From the NCBI RefSeq assembly GCF_003261055.1, contig NZ_CP030073.1, positions 7,812,001 through 7,876,000 on the forward strand: a stretch of 64,000 bases of DNA, in the 5' to 3' direction. The DNA comes from Streptomyces cadmiisoli (lineage in GTDB: Bacteria > Actinomycetota > Actinomycetes > Streptomycetales > Streptomycetaceae). Shown piece after piece: positions 8,829 to 16,365 of the stretch; position 1 is the stretch's first letter; every line of letters starts with the position of its first letter. The translations under genes were made by a program, and so were the position numbers. Below the pieces are notes generated by a model. That model had not been told where the DNA came from and made no database searches. It saw only the letters and a list, made by a program, of their open reading frames with translations.

Positions 8829-10199
8829 ATGCGCACCCCCCACGCCCTGCTCGCCACGACCGCCGCGCTGGCCGCGGCGGTCGTGGCACCCACGCCCCCG
8901 GCCGGGGCCGTGGCGGCGGCCCCGGCCTCCGGAACGTACTACCTCCAGAGCGCCACGACCGGCCTCAACGCGGCCGACGCCCAGGGCGCGATCGAACAGC
9001 ACAGACCCAAGGGCAACGAGGACCGCCAGCAGTGGAACCTGCGGCCGAGCGGATCGTCGTACGTCCTGGACAGCACCGACGCCGCCGGCAACTGCCTCGG
9101 CCGCTCCGGCGACCAGGCGCGCACCGTCCCCTGCGCGAGCGCCGACGCGGCCTGGGACGTCACAGCGACCGGCGGCGACCGGTACACGCTCAAAGCCCCG
9201 GGCACCGACCGGCACCTCACGGTGGCCGCCAAGCCGCCGGGCGCCAACCACCCCGCCCAGCTGACGATCGGCACCCCGGGCACCCTCGCCTCCTGGTACC
9301 TCACCCCGGTCGACCCGTCCACCGGCCCGATGCCGCCGCAGGATCAGCGCACCCTGGACCAGGTCACCTTCCTCACCTCTCACAACGCCTACGCCAACGG
9401 CGTCGACGGAGGCTTCGCCCCGCCGTTCGTGAACCTGGCGCCCAACCAGACGCGCGGCATCAACCAACAACTCGGCGACGGCGTACGCGGATTCATGCTG
9501 GACATCCACCAGACGCCGGACGGCGCGATCCTCTGCCACAACAGCTGCACCCTCGTCAGCCGACCGGTCGCCCTGTGGGTCGACCTCCAGCGCATGGTCG
9601 ATTTCCTGGAGGCCAACCCCGACCAGTTCGTCACCGTCTTCCTGGAGGACTACGTCGACCCGGCCGTACTGCGCGCCGAACTGGCCCGTGTGGACGGCCT
9701 GGAGAACGTCCTGTACCGCCCGGACCGGACCGGCGTACGACAGAACGGCTGGCCGCGGCTCGCCGACCTCGTCTCCCGCAACCAGCGACTGCTGATCTTC
9801 ACCGACCGCAGCCGCTCCTCCGACGAGTCCGCGGGCCTGACCCGGGACAGCTTCGGAGTGATGTACCAGCGGGAGTGGACCGTCGAGAACCACTGGTCCA
9901 TGGGCTCGGGCCTCGGCTCCTCCGACTGGTCGTGCTACAGCCGCTGGTACGACGCCAACACCAACATCCCGCTGACCCGCACGGAGCCCGGGTTCCGCCC
10001 CCTGTTCGTCATGAACCACTTCCGGGACGTCCCCCTCGCCACGACCGCGCGCACGGACAACACCAAACTCGCCGACCGGGCCGACCGCTTCTGCCGGCCG
10101 GCCGCCCGCAAGAAGCCCAACTTCCTCGCCGTGGACCGCTACGACCTCGGAGACACCGCCTCCGCCGTGAACAAGCTGAACACCTACACGTATCCGTGA
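8829..10199 (+). CDS. Secreted PI-PLC X-type protein with N-terminal lectin-like domain
   Basis: A 456-residue exported protein. The first 30 residues are an Ala-rich signal peptide (MRTPHALLATTAALAAAVVA). Residues about 35-160 resemble a ricin-type or carbohydrate-binding module (YYLQSATTGLNAADAQG, QQWNLRPSGSSY, NCLGRSGDQ). The catalytic part follows, with LDQVTFLTSHNAYANG and GVRGFMLDIHQTPDGAILCH supplying the two histidines expected in phosphatidylinositol phospholipase C TIM barrels, and FLEDYV further on. The ATG lies behind GGAGGG. The substrate may be a phosphoinositide or a related cell-surface lipid; the exact specificity is not readable. A strong hairpin ends the transcript. Confidence 0.86.
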   Translation: MRTPHALLATTAALAAAVVAPTPPAGAVAAAPASGTYYLQSATTGLNAADAQGAIEQHRPKGNEDRQQWNLRPSGSSYVLDSTDAAGNCLGRSGDQARTVPCASADAAWDVTATGGDRYTLKAPGTDRHLTVAAKPPGANHPAQLTIGTPGTLASWYLTPVDPSTGPMPPQDQRTLDQVTFLTSHNAYANGVDGGFAPPFVNLAPNQTRGINQQLGDGVRGFMLDIHQTPDGAILCHNSCTLVSRPVALWVDLQRMVDFLEANPDQFVTVFLEDYVDPAVLRAELARVDGLENVLYRPDRTGVRQNGWPRLADLVSRNQRLLIFTDRSRSSDESAGLTRDSFGVMYQREWTVENHWSMGSGLGSSDWSCYSRWYDANTNIPLTRTEPGFRPLFVMNHFRDVPLATTARTDNTKLADRADRFCRPAARKKPNFLAVDRYDLGDTASAVNKLNTYTYP

Positions 10200-10206
10200 C
10201 GGTGAC

Positions 10207-10234
10207 GGCCCCCGGCGGGGTACCGCCGGGGGCC
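10207..10234. terminator. Bidirectional hairpin between convergent genes
   Basis: A perfect 12-bp stem (GGCCCCCGGCGG and its complement) with a four-base loop lies seven bases after the phospholipase-like stop and about 50 bases from the stop of the opposing gene. GC-rich stems without a T-run are usual terminators in Streptomyces. Confidence 0.8.
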
Positions 10235-10281
10235 GTCCGGCCGGACCGGGGAGGGCGGTCACCGGGTGGCGGCGCCTTCGA

Positions 10282-10869
10282 TCACCGGTCGGTGGCGAAT
10301 CCCGTCACGGGACAGTGGTCCGACAGGTCCGTACAGGTGTGGTCCGTGCACCAACTCGTGAGCGTCCAGGGCGCGCACCGCTCCGCGACGACCTTGTTGC
10401 GCCAGCCCGCCGGGCGCGCGTGGCCCGCCCGGTGCGGGACGTGGTCGAGGTCCTCGCGCGGGCCGTCCGGGTGGCGGTCGCGGGCCACCGAGTTCTCCTC
10501 GGTGTCGAAGGAGTAGGGGTGCCCGGTACGCGTGTCGGGCCCGACCAGCCCGCCGTCGGCCAGCATCGCGGCGTACTCCGGACCACGCGAGTCGACGTTC
10601 AGATCACCGGAGACCACGACCTGCTCGTCGGCCGGGATCCGCTCGGCGTCCAGGAACGCGTCGATGGCCTTGAACTGCCGGCTGCGCGTCGCGGCGGCCT
10701 CACCGGCGCCGCACCCCGGGTCCGTGGACTGCGCGGGGGTGCCGACCACGTGCACATCCGTGCCGCCGACGGCCAGCACGGCGAACGCGACTCCCTTGTC
10801 GGACCACCAGTCCGACCCGCAGGCGTCCTCGCAGACGTACTGCTCCTCAAGTCGGGTGACGAAAGGGGG
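10282..10869 (-). pseudogene. Decayed sphingomyelinase/endonuclease-exonuclease-phosphatase family gene
   Basis: The reverse strand keeps the C-terminal two thirds of a secreted sphingomyelinase-type hydrolase: YVCEDACGSDWWSDKG, DPGCGAGEAAATRSRQFKAI, VVVSGDLNVDSRGPEYAAML, GHPYSFDTEENSVA and DLSDHCPVTGF. The metal-binding N-terminal part, with its conserved asparagine and glutamate, and the signal peptide are absent. Upstream the frame stays open to 11091 but becomes a Pro/Ala/Arg-rich string with no resemblance to the family. The usual GTHTQS is GTPAQS here, losing a conserved histidine, and the expected tyrosine in DLDYV is histidine. I read this as a gene that lost its 5' half and is drifting. 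Confidence 0.72.
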
Positions 10870-11122
10870 TGCTTCACGGGAAGCGGGCGCCGCCCCCGGG
10901 TCGCCGGCCGCGGCAGGAGCCGGCCCCCGCCGCGGCGCTGATGCCCGGGTCCGCGGGGCCGCGCCGGTCACATAGACCGAGGTGCCGCCCCGCCTGGCGA
11001 CACCGCCGCCCAGGTGTCCCGTGCCCGTGTCTCCGGCCTCCCGGGAGGGGACTGGCGTTCGCCGAGTTTTACGTATAACCTCTCCGGTCAATCAGCTCTC
11101 CCAGCTCTCCCGAAAGGCGCCG

Positions 11123-11515
11123 ATGAGACGCATCGCCCTGGTCACCCTCGTCGTCGACGACTACGACGAGGCGATCCGTTTCTACACCGAGGCGCTCGGT
11201 TTCCGCCTGGTCGAGGACGCGCCGCGTCCGGACGGTTCGCGCTGGGTCGTCGTCGAGCCCGGGACGGAGGGGACCGGCACCGCCCTGCTGCTGGCCCGCG
11301 CCAAGGGTGACGCGCAGCAAGTGCGGGTCGGCGACCAGACCGGTGGGCGCGTCGGCTTCTTCCTGCACACCGACGACTTCGCCCGCGATCACGCCCGGAT
11401 GTCGGCCGCCGGCGTGACGTTCCTGGAGGAGCCGCGGCACGAGCCGTACGGCACCGTGGCCGTCTTCCAGGATCTGTACGGCAACCGCTGGGACCTGCTC
11501 CAGCCCGCCGGCTGA
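11123..11515 (+). CDS. VOC superfamily (glyoxalase-like) protein
   Basis: A 130-residue single-module vicinal-oxygen-chelate protein. It begins [20 protein letters not shown], the usual first beta-alpha unit, and ends with [18 protein letters not shown], the motif with the C-terminal metal-ligand position. The ATG at 11123 has GAAAGG upstream. Such proteins act as glyoxalases, dioxygenases or resistance proteins, and the sequence alone does not choose. It stands alone between the decayed hydrolase and adenosine deaminase. Confidence 0.85.
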   Translation: MRRIALVTLVVDDYDEAIRFYTEALGFRLVEDAPRPDGSRWVVVEPGTEGTGTALLLARAKGDAQQVRVGDQTGGRVGFFLHTDDFARDHARMSAAGVTFLEEPRHEPYGTVAVFQDLYGNRWDLLQPAG

Positions 11516-11516
11516 C

Positions 11517-11590
11517 CCTCTTCTCCCGCCGTCCTGTCGTATTCTCCCTTTCTCCCCCTTCTCTGCCATCTCTGTTTTCTCTGCGCCCCG
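11517..11590. other. Pyrimidine-rich tract before adenosine deaminase
   Basis: About 75 bases between the VOC stop and the add start are overwhelmingly C and T on the plus strand (runs such as TTCTCCC and CCCTTTCTCCCCCTTCTCT). This composition is unlike the rest of the window. No hairpin or clear promoter hexamers stand out in it. A polypurine/polypyrimidine tract could adopt unusual DNA structure or bind a protein, but no function is shown. Confidence 0.5.
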
Positions 11591-11619
11591 CCGAAACCCC
11601 GCCCCAGGAAAGATCCGCC

Positions 11620-12690
11620 ATGACTGCTACGCGCGTAGACCATGAAACGCTCCGCCGGCTGCCCAAGGCCGTGCTGCACGATCACCTGGACGGCGGTCTG
11701 CGCCCCGGGACCGTGGTGGAGCTGGCGGACGCGGTCGGCCACACCTTGCCCACCACCGACCCCGCGGCCCTCGCAGCCTGGTACTACGACGCCGCCAACT
11801 CCGGCGACCTGGTCCGCTACATCGCCACTTTCGAGCACACCCTGGCCGTCATGCAGAACCGTGAGGGCCTGCTGCGCACCGCCGAGGAGTACGTCCTCGA
11901 CCTCGCCGAGGACGGCGTCGTCTACGGCGAGGTCCGGTACGCGCCCGAGCTGATGGTCCGCGGCGGGCTCACCCTTCCCGAGGTCGTCGAGACGGTGCAG
12001 GAGGGCCTGGCCGCGGGCATGGCGAAGGCGGCGGCGGCCGGGACGCCGGTCCGGGTGGGCACGCTGCTGTGCGGTATGCGGATGTTCGACCGCAGCCGCG
12101 AGATCGCCGATCTCGCCGTCGCCTTCCGTGACGCCGGCGTCGTCGGCTTCGACATCGCGGGTGCCGAGGACGGCTTCCCGCCGGCCGGCCACCTCGCCGC
12201 GTTCGAGCGCCTGCGCCACGAGAACGTGCCCTTCACCATCCACGCGGGCGAAGCGCACGGGCTGCCGAGCATCCACCAGGCCCTCCAGGTGTGCGGTGCC
12301 CAGCGGATCGGCCACGGCGTGCGCATCACCGACGACATCGTGGACGGCAAGCTCGGCCGCCTCGCCGGCTGGGTCCGCGACCGCAGGATCGCGCTGGAGA
12401 TGTGCCCCACCTCCAACCTCCAGACCGGCGCGGCCACCTCCATCGCCGAGCACCCCATCACGGCCCTGAAGGACCTCGGCTTCCGCGTCACCCTGAACAC
12501 CGACAACCGGCTGGTGTCGGGCACCACCATGACCCGGGAGATGTCGCTGCTGGTCGAGCAGGCGGGGTGGACGGTCGAGGACCTGCGCACGGTCACCGTG
12601 AACGCCGTCAAGAGCGCCTTCGTCCCGTTCGACGAGCGCAACGCCCTCATACGGGACGTGATACTTCCGGGTTACGCCGCGGAGCTCTGA
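11620..12690 (+). CDS. add: Adenosine deaminase
   Basis: A 356-residue zinc hydrolase converting adenosine or deoxyadenosine to inosine or deoxyinosine in purine salvage. Metal and catalytic motifs are in order: [11 protein letters not shown] (about residues 19-29, HxH), [10 protein letters not shown] (zinc histidine and catalytic glutamate), RIGHGVRI (catalytic histidine) and [10 protein letters not shown] (the usual DDP replaced by DNR, seen in actinobacterial relatives). The length matches the family. The start ATG has AGGAAAG about ten bases upstream. Its 3' end overlaps the convergent DinB-like gene by 19 bases. Confidence 0.95.
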   Translation: MTATRVDHETLRRLPKAVLHDHLDGGLRPGTVVELADAVGHTLPTTDPAALAAWYYDAANSGDLVRYIATFEHTLAVMQNREGLLRTAEEYVLDLAEDGVVYGEVRYAPELMVRGGLTLPEVVETVQEGLAAGMAKAAAAGTPVRVGTLLCGMRMFDRSREIADLAVAFRDAGVVGFDIAGAEDGFPPAGHLAAFERLRHENVPFTIHAGEAHGLPSIHQALQVCGAQRIGHGVRITDDIVDGKLGRLAGWVRDRRIALEMCPTSNLQTGAATSIAEHPITALKDLGFRVTLNTDNRLVSGTTMTREMSLLVEQAGWTVEDLRTVTVNAVKSAFVPFDERNALIRDVILPGYAAEL

Positions 12691-13187
12691 AGCAGCCCCC
12701 GGACATAGGCGGCCTGTCCGACGTGCTGGAGATCGTCGGACAGGACGCTCACCAGGCGCACGCCGAGACTGACCGGGGGGTCCCAGCCCTCGTCCACGAT
12801 GCGTTCGAGGTCCTTGGCGGTCAGCCCGTGCAGGAAGTGGAGCGTCCGCTCGTGCACCGCGTCGTAGTACCCGGTCAGCAGGTCGCCCGAGTCCACCCGC
12901 ACCTTGGCGACCTCCGCGGAGCTGTGTCCGTACCCGGTGTCCGGTCGCGGCAGGTCCAGTCCGAAGCGCTTGTGCCAGCCCTGCTCCGTCCAGACCTGGT
13001 CGAGCCCCGCCGCGTCGGACACATGGTCGTCCTGGACGCGGGTGAGGTGCCAGACCAGCCAGGCGACGGAGTTGGCGTCGGCGGACGGGCGGGCGTCGAG
13101 TTCGTCGGCGGTCAGCCCGTCGACGACGGCGTGGACCTCTTCCTGGATGCGGCTGTGGGCGTCGCTGAGGATGTCCTTGGCATGCAT
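12672..13187 (-). CDS. DinB-like DUF664 protein (possible mycothiol-dependent enzyme)
   Basis: A 171-residue four-helix DinB-fold protein beginning [20 protein letters not shown]. It has the DUF664 features [24 protein letters not shown] and, near the C-terminus, [21 protein letters not shown]; these supply the three histidines that bind a metal in the fold. Actinobacterial relatives include mycothiol-dependent isomerases and transferases, so a thiol-dependent detoxification role is plausible but not shown. An upstream in-frame ATG at 13199 is possible. The gene ends inside the 3' end of add on the opposite strand. Confidence 0.82.
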   Translation of the reverse strand: MHAKDILSDAHSRIQEEVHAVVDGLTADELDARPSADANSVAWLVWHLTRVQDDHVSDAAGLDQVWTEQGWHKRFGLDLPRPDTGYGHSSAEVAKVRVDSGDLLTGYYDAVHERTLHFLHGLTAKDLERIVDEGWDPPVSLGVRLVSVLSDDLQHVGQAAYVRGLLQSSAA

Positions 13188-13215
13188 ACGTCCCACCATC
13201 GCGCATCGCCGGGCA

Positions 13216-14091
13216 TCACGCCTCCAGCACGGACATCAGCGCTCGGGCGGCCGGGCTGGTGGCCTGCGGGGGCGGGAGCAGGGCGACCGTCTCGTACACG
13301 GCGTCGCCGATGCCCTTGAGGGGGAGGGCGGTGAGCGTGCCGCGCTTGTACTGGAAGTGGTGCGGTACGACGGCGACGCCCAGGTTCTCGTCCACCAGGT
13401 CGAGCAGGCTGTGCACGTCGTTCACCTCCAGCGACACGGTCCGCCGTACGCCCGCCGCGGTGAACACGGCGTCGGTGGCGCGCCGCGGACCCCAGTCGGG
13501 GTGGAAGTCGACGAAGACCTCGCCGCCCAGTTCCTCGGGCGTGACCGCCGCGCCGGCCACGGCGAGCCGGTGCGTCGGATGGCACAGCACGGTCATCGGC
13601 TCGTCGGCCAGCGGAACGCAGCGCAGCTGGTCGGTGCCGTCCTGCGTGCGCACCGCGAAGGCGAGGTCGAGGCGCCCGGCGTCGACCTCCTCCGCCAGCG
13701 CCCCGGAGCCCGCCTGGCGCAGCCGGATCTCCACGTCCGGGTGGCGCCGCCGGAACGCGGCCAGCAGCCCGGCGACGTTCACACCGGCGATGCACTGTTC
13801 CGTGCCCAGCGCCAGTGTGCCGCGCAGCACGCCCTGTACGGCGGCCACGGCCTCGTGCGCCGAGCGCACCTGCGCGAGAATGCGTTCCGCCTCGCCGAGC
13901 AGCGCGCGCCCCGCCTCCGTCAGCGTCACCCGGCGGGTCGTGCGCACGAACAGCGGGGTCTGCAACTCCCGCTCCAGCGCCCGGATCGAGGCCGACAGCC
14001 CGGACTGGGACACCATCAGCCGTTCCGCGGCGCGGGTGAAGTGCTGGTCCTCGGCGACCGCGACGAAGTGCTGGAGGTGGCGCAGTTCCAT
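13216..14091 (-). CDS. LysR family transcriptional regulator
   Basis: A 291-residue regulator. The N-terminal winged HTH is MELRHLQHFVAVAEDQHFTR followed by RLMVSQSGLSASIRALEREL. The rest is a two-lobed effector domain (LALGTEQCIAG, DLAFAV, LADEPMTVLCHPTHRLA). It is divergent from an aldo-keto reductase gene across 126 bases, the usual arrangement for a LysR protein controlling its neighbour. The frame is open far upstream, but the family start is the ATG at 14091. Confidence 0.9.
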   Translation of the reverse strand: MELRHLQHFVAVAEDQHFTRAAERLMVSQSGLSASIRALERELQTPLFVRTTRRVTLTEAGRALLGEAERILAQVRSAHEAVAAVQGVLRGTLALGTEQCIAGVNVAGLLAAFRRRHPDVEIRLRQAGSGALAEEVDAGRLDLAFAVRTQDGTDQLRCVPLADEPMTVLCHPTHRLAVAGAAVTPEELGGEVFVDFHPDWGPRRATDAVFTAAGVRRTVSLEVNDVHSLLDLVDENLGVAVVPHHFQYKRGTLTALPLKGIGDAVYETVALLPPPQATSPAARALMSVLEA

Positions 14092-14217
14092 GATTGAGAA
14101 GCGTACTCGCTGAATTCCATCGGACTCTTCTGTTGGACTGCTGCCGACAGGCCACGAAAGATGGGGAGCGGATCTTTCCGGATCCCCATCCCCCGGGACA
14201 ACCCCTCTGGAGTCGCG

Positions 14218-15207
14218 TTGTACACCGCACACCCCGACCGCTACGCGGACATGCCCTACCGGCGCACCGGACGCAGCGGCCTGAAACTCCCCGCGCTGTC
14301 GCTCGGACTGTGGCACAACTTCGGCCCCGACCGGCCGGTGGAGACCCAGCGCGCCATCCTGCGCCGCGCCTTCGACCTCGGGGTCACCCACTTCGACCTG
14401 GCCAACAACTACGGCCCGCCGCCCGGTGCCGCCGAGTCCGCGTTCGGCGACGCGCTGCGCGCCGACCTCGCGCCGTACCGCGACGAGCTGGTGATCTCCA
14501 CCAAGGCCGGCTATCTGATGTGGCCCGGCCCGTACGGCGAGTGGGGCTCCCGCAAGTACCTGCTGTCCTCGCTGGACCAGAGCCTGGGGCGGATGGGGCT
14601 GGACTACGTCGACATCTTCTACTCGCACCGCCCCGACCCCTCCACCCCGATGGAGGAGACGATGGGTGCCCTGCACTCGGCCGTCCAGCAGGGCAAGGCG
14701 CTCTACGTCGGTGTCTCCAACTACTCTCCCGAGGAGACCCGGGAGGCCGCCCGCATCCTCGGAGAGCTGGGCACCCCGCTGCTGATCCACCAGCCCCGCT
14801 ACTCGATGCTCGACCGGCGTCCCGAGGAGGGACTGCTGGACGCGCTCGACGAGCTGGAGGTCGGCTCCATCGCGTACTCCCCGCTGGAGCAGGGCCTGCT
14901 CACCGCCCGCTACCTCGACGGCATCCCGGAGGGCTCGCGGGCCGCGAGCGACAGCCCGTTCCTGAACTCCGACGCGGTGACCGAGGACCTCGTGGAGCGG
15001 CTGCGCGGCCTGAACGACCTCGCCGGGTCGCGCGGCCAGTCCCTGGCCCAGATGGCGCTGGCGTGGGTGCTGCGCGGTGAGCGGGTGACCTCGGCGCTGG
15101 TCGGCGCGAGCAGCCCGGAGCAGTTGGAGGACAGCGTTTCGGCGATCCGCAACCTGGACTTCGAGGCGGACGAGCTGGCCAGGATCGAGGAGCTCGTCAA
15201 GGCGTGA
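14218..15207 (+). CDS. Aldo-keto reductase, YghZ/L-glyceraldehyde-3-phosphate reductase type
   Basis: A 329-residue NADPH-dependent oxidoreductase of the AKR fold. The start YTAHPDRYADMPYRRTGRSG and LPALSLGLWHNFG are characteristic of the YghZ group, which detoxifies small aldehydes such as methylglyoxal or L-glyceraldehyde 3-phosphate. The catalytic tetrad region is seen in THFDLANNYGPP (Asp, Tyr) with a lysine in VISTKAGYLMW and a histidine in YSHRPDP. I chose the TTG at 14218 because GGAG lies about seven bases upstream; the frame is open to an ATG at 14161. Likely regulated by the divergent LysR gene. Confidence 0.88.
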   Translation: MYTAHPDRYADMPYRRTGRSGLKLPALSLGLWHNFGPDRPVETQRAILRRAFDLGVTHFDLANNYGPPPGAAESAFGDALRADLAPYRDELVISTKAGYLMWPGPYGEWGSRKYLLSSLDQSLGRMGLDYVDIFYSHRPDPSTPMEETMGALHSAVQQGKALYVGVSNYSPEETREAARILGELGTPLLIHQPRYSMLDRRPEEGLLDALDELEVGSIAYSPLEQGLLTARYLDGIPEGSRAASDSPFLNSDAVTEDLVERLRGLNDLAGSRGQSLAQMALAWVLRGERVTSALVGASSPEQLEDSVSAIRNLDFEADELARIEELVKA

Positions 15208-15215
15208 CGCGGTGA

Positions 15216-15253
15216 GCGGTGCCCGGAGGCGGCTCGGCCCCTCCGGGCACCGC
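15216..15253. terminator. Strong hairpin between convergent genes
   Basis: A perfect 14-bp stem (GCGGTGCCCGGAGG and its complement) with a ten-base loop begins eight bases after the aldo-keto reductase stop. It also lies just beyond the 3' end of the opposing DUF1905 gene, so it can stop transcription both ways. Confidence 0.85.
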
Positions 15254-15268
15254 TGTGTCCGGGCGGGC

Positions 15269-15556
15269 TCAGGGGCCGAGCCGCTCCTCCAGGCGCACGG
15301 TCACCGTGTCGCCCTCCTCCTTGCCGATCGCCTTGCGGACCTCGGCCTTGACCGGCAGCTTGTGGGTGCCGTCGCCCAGTGCCATGAAAGAACTCCGGAA
15401 TGGATGTCCGTCGATCGTCCCGCGGATCTTGACCAGCCCCCGGGTACCGAAGAATGCGACGGATTCGGGCCAGACGAGATAAGTCCAGCCGCCTTTGGCG
15501 GTGCTCTTGCGCAGCACGGCCGTGAATTCCGTGTCGAGGTTTCCGGTCGCGGTCAT
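15269..15556 (-). CDS. DUF1905 domain protein
   Basis: A 95-residue protein matching the DUF1905 barrel: [57 protein letters not shown] and [11 protein letters not shown] at the end. These small proteins are often found alone or fused to a YdeI-type domain, and their function is not established. The ATG at 15556 has GGAGGG four bases upstream; an earlier in-frame ATG at 15592 has no such site. Confidence 0.85.
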   Translation of the reverse strand: MTATGNLDTEFTAVLRKSTAKGGWTYLVWPESVAFFGTRGLVKIRGTIDGHPFRSSFMALGDGTHKLPVKAEVRKAIGKEEGDTVTVRLEERLGP

Positions 15557-15885
15557 GGCGCCCTCCGTTTGTGGTGATCCCGTGGTGCTCATCGAGAAGA
15601 CCTGGTAAACCGGGAAAACTCATCGCGGCTGTCCCCCGACCCCATCGCGGCCGCCCGCCGACCCGGCTCCGGCGGGTGATCACAGCCGTCCGGCCTGGGG
15701 TCCTCACCCGACGCGTTCCGGCCAATACGCGCGGTGAATATGCCAGGAGACTGGCCGGAAAGACGTGGTGACAGTGTTTCAAGAGTGAAGATACTCGAAC
15801 CTCAGGGACAGTTTTCAACAACACCGGAGCCGCACCGAAAGCGAGGCACCACCGGCAGGCGAGCAACGCAGCGGGGGAGGCGTAC
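15557..15885. other. Intergenic region with one candidate promoter
   Basis: A 329-base stretch between the DUF1905 gene and the unknown gene at 15886. Apart from the DUF1905 leader on the minus strand and the promoter proposed at 15768-15795 on the plus strand, I see no coding potential, RNA gene or repeat. Confidence 0.6.
15768..15795 (+). promoter_or_regulatory. Candidate promoter for the gene at 15886
   Basis: GTGACA (15768-15773), a 16-base spacer and GATACT (15790-15795) resemble a vegetative promoter. They would give a leader of about 85 bases before the GTG start. Confidence 0.4.
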
Positions 15886-16296
15886 GTGCACGACGAATTC
15901 CTGTGCCACGTCACGGCATACGGCACGTGTGACGGTCGGCGTATCGGCGTACCCCTCGGCACCTATCGCGCGCCCACTCTGGCCCTCGCGCTGTGGTGGC
16001 TGCGGGACCGGGCCATCTGGATCGCCGAGCGGCTCGACCCGCAACCCGAGGGCGCGCCCTTTCCGCCGAACGCGCTCGTCCCGGTCGGCGACAGCGTGGC
16101 CGACGTGCCGGCCCTGCTGCGCGCCTGGTGCGCGGACGTCGGCCAACAGGAACTCGTCGCGGACGAATTGACCAACGGGCGGCTCGTCCGCGTGGCCACC
16201 CATGACGACACCACGGAGTACGAACTGCTCGCCGAGTCCGTCGACGCCCTGCGGATGCAGCGCACGGTCCCGCCGCTGGTCGTGCCGGTCGCCTGA
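15886..16296 (+). CDS. Conserved hypothetical protein
   Basis: A 136-residue soluble protein that I do not recognise. It begins HDEFLCHVTAYGTCDGRRIG, contains a Trp-rich segment (LALWWLRDRAIWIAERLD) and ends with RTVPPLVVPVA. The GTG start is well supported by GGGGGAGG about six bases upstream, and codon usage is typical of the window. There is no signal peptide, membrane helix or obvious catalytic motif. The next gene begins about 70 bases downstream with its own promoter, so they are probably not one operon. Confidence 0.75.
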   Translation: MHDEFLCHVTAYGTCDGRRIGVPLGTYRAPTLALALWWLRDRAIWIAERLDPQPEGAPFPPNALVPVGDSVADVPALLRAWCADVGQQELVADELTNGRLVRVATHDDTTEYELLAESVDALRMQRTVPPLVVPVA

Positions 16297-16353
16297 CACG
16301 TGTAGGCGAGGTGTTCCGCAGGGACCAGGCCAGCGTATATGTCACTGAATCGG

Positions 16354-16359
16354 TAGAAT
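16354..16359 (+). promoter_or_regulatory. -10 element TAGAAT placed for a leaderless start
   Basis: TAGAAT ends six bases before the ATG at 16366, so transcription would begin at or next to the start codon. No purine-rich ribosome-binding site precedes the ATG, which supports a leaderless mRNA. The -35 region is not a good consensus. Confidence 0.5.
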
Positions 16360-16365
16360 TTCGAC

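Noticed and set aside
10207..10234. GGGTAC within the hairpin after the phospholipase-like gene
   Set aside because: It is at the loop of a perfect terminator stem between convergent genes, with no gene start nearby.
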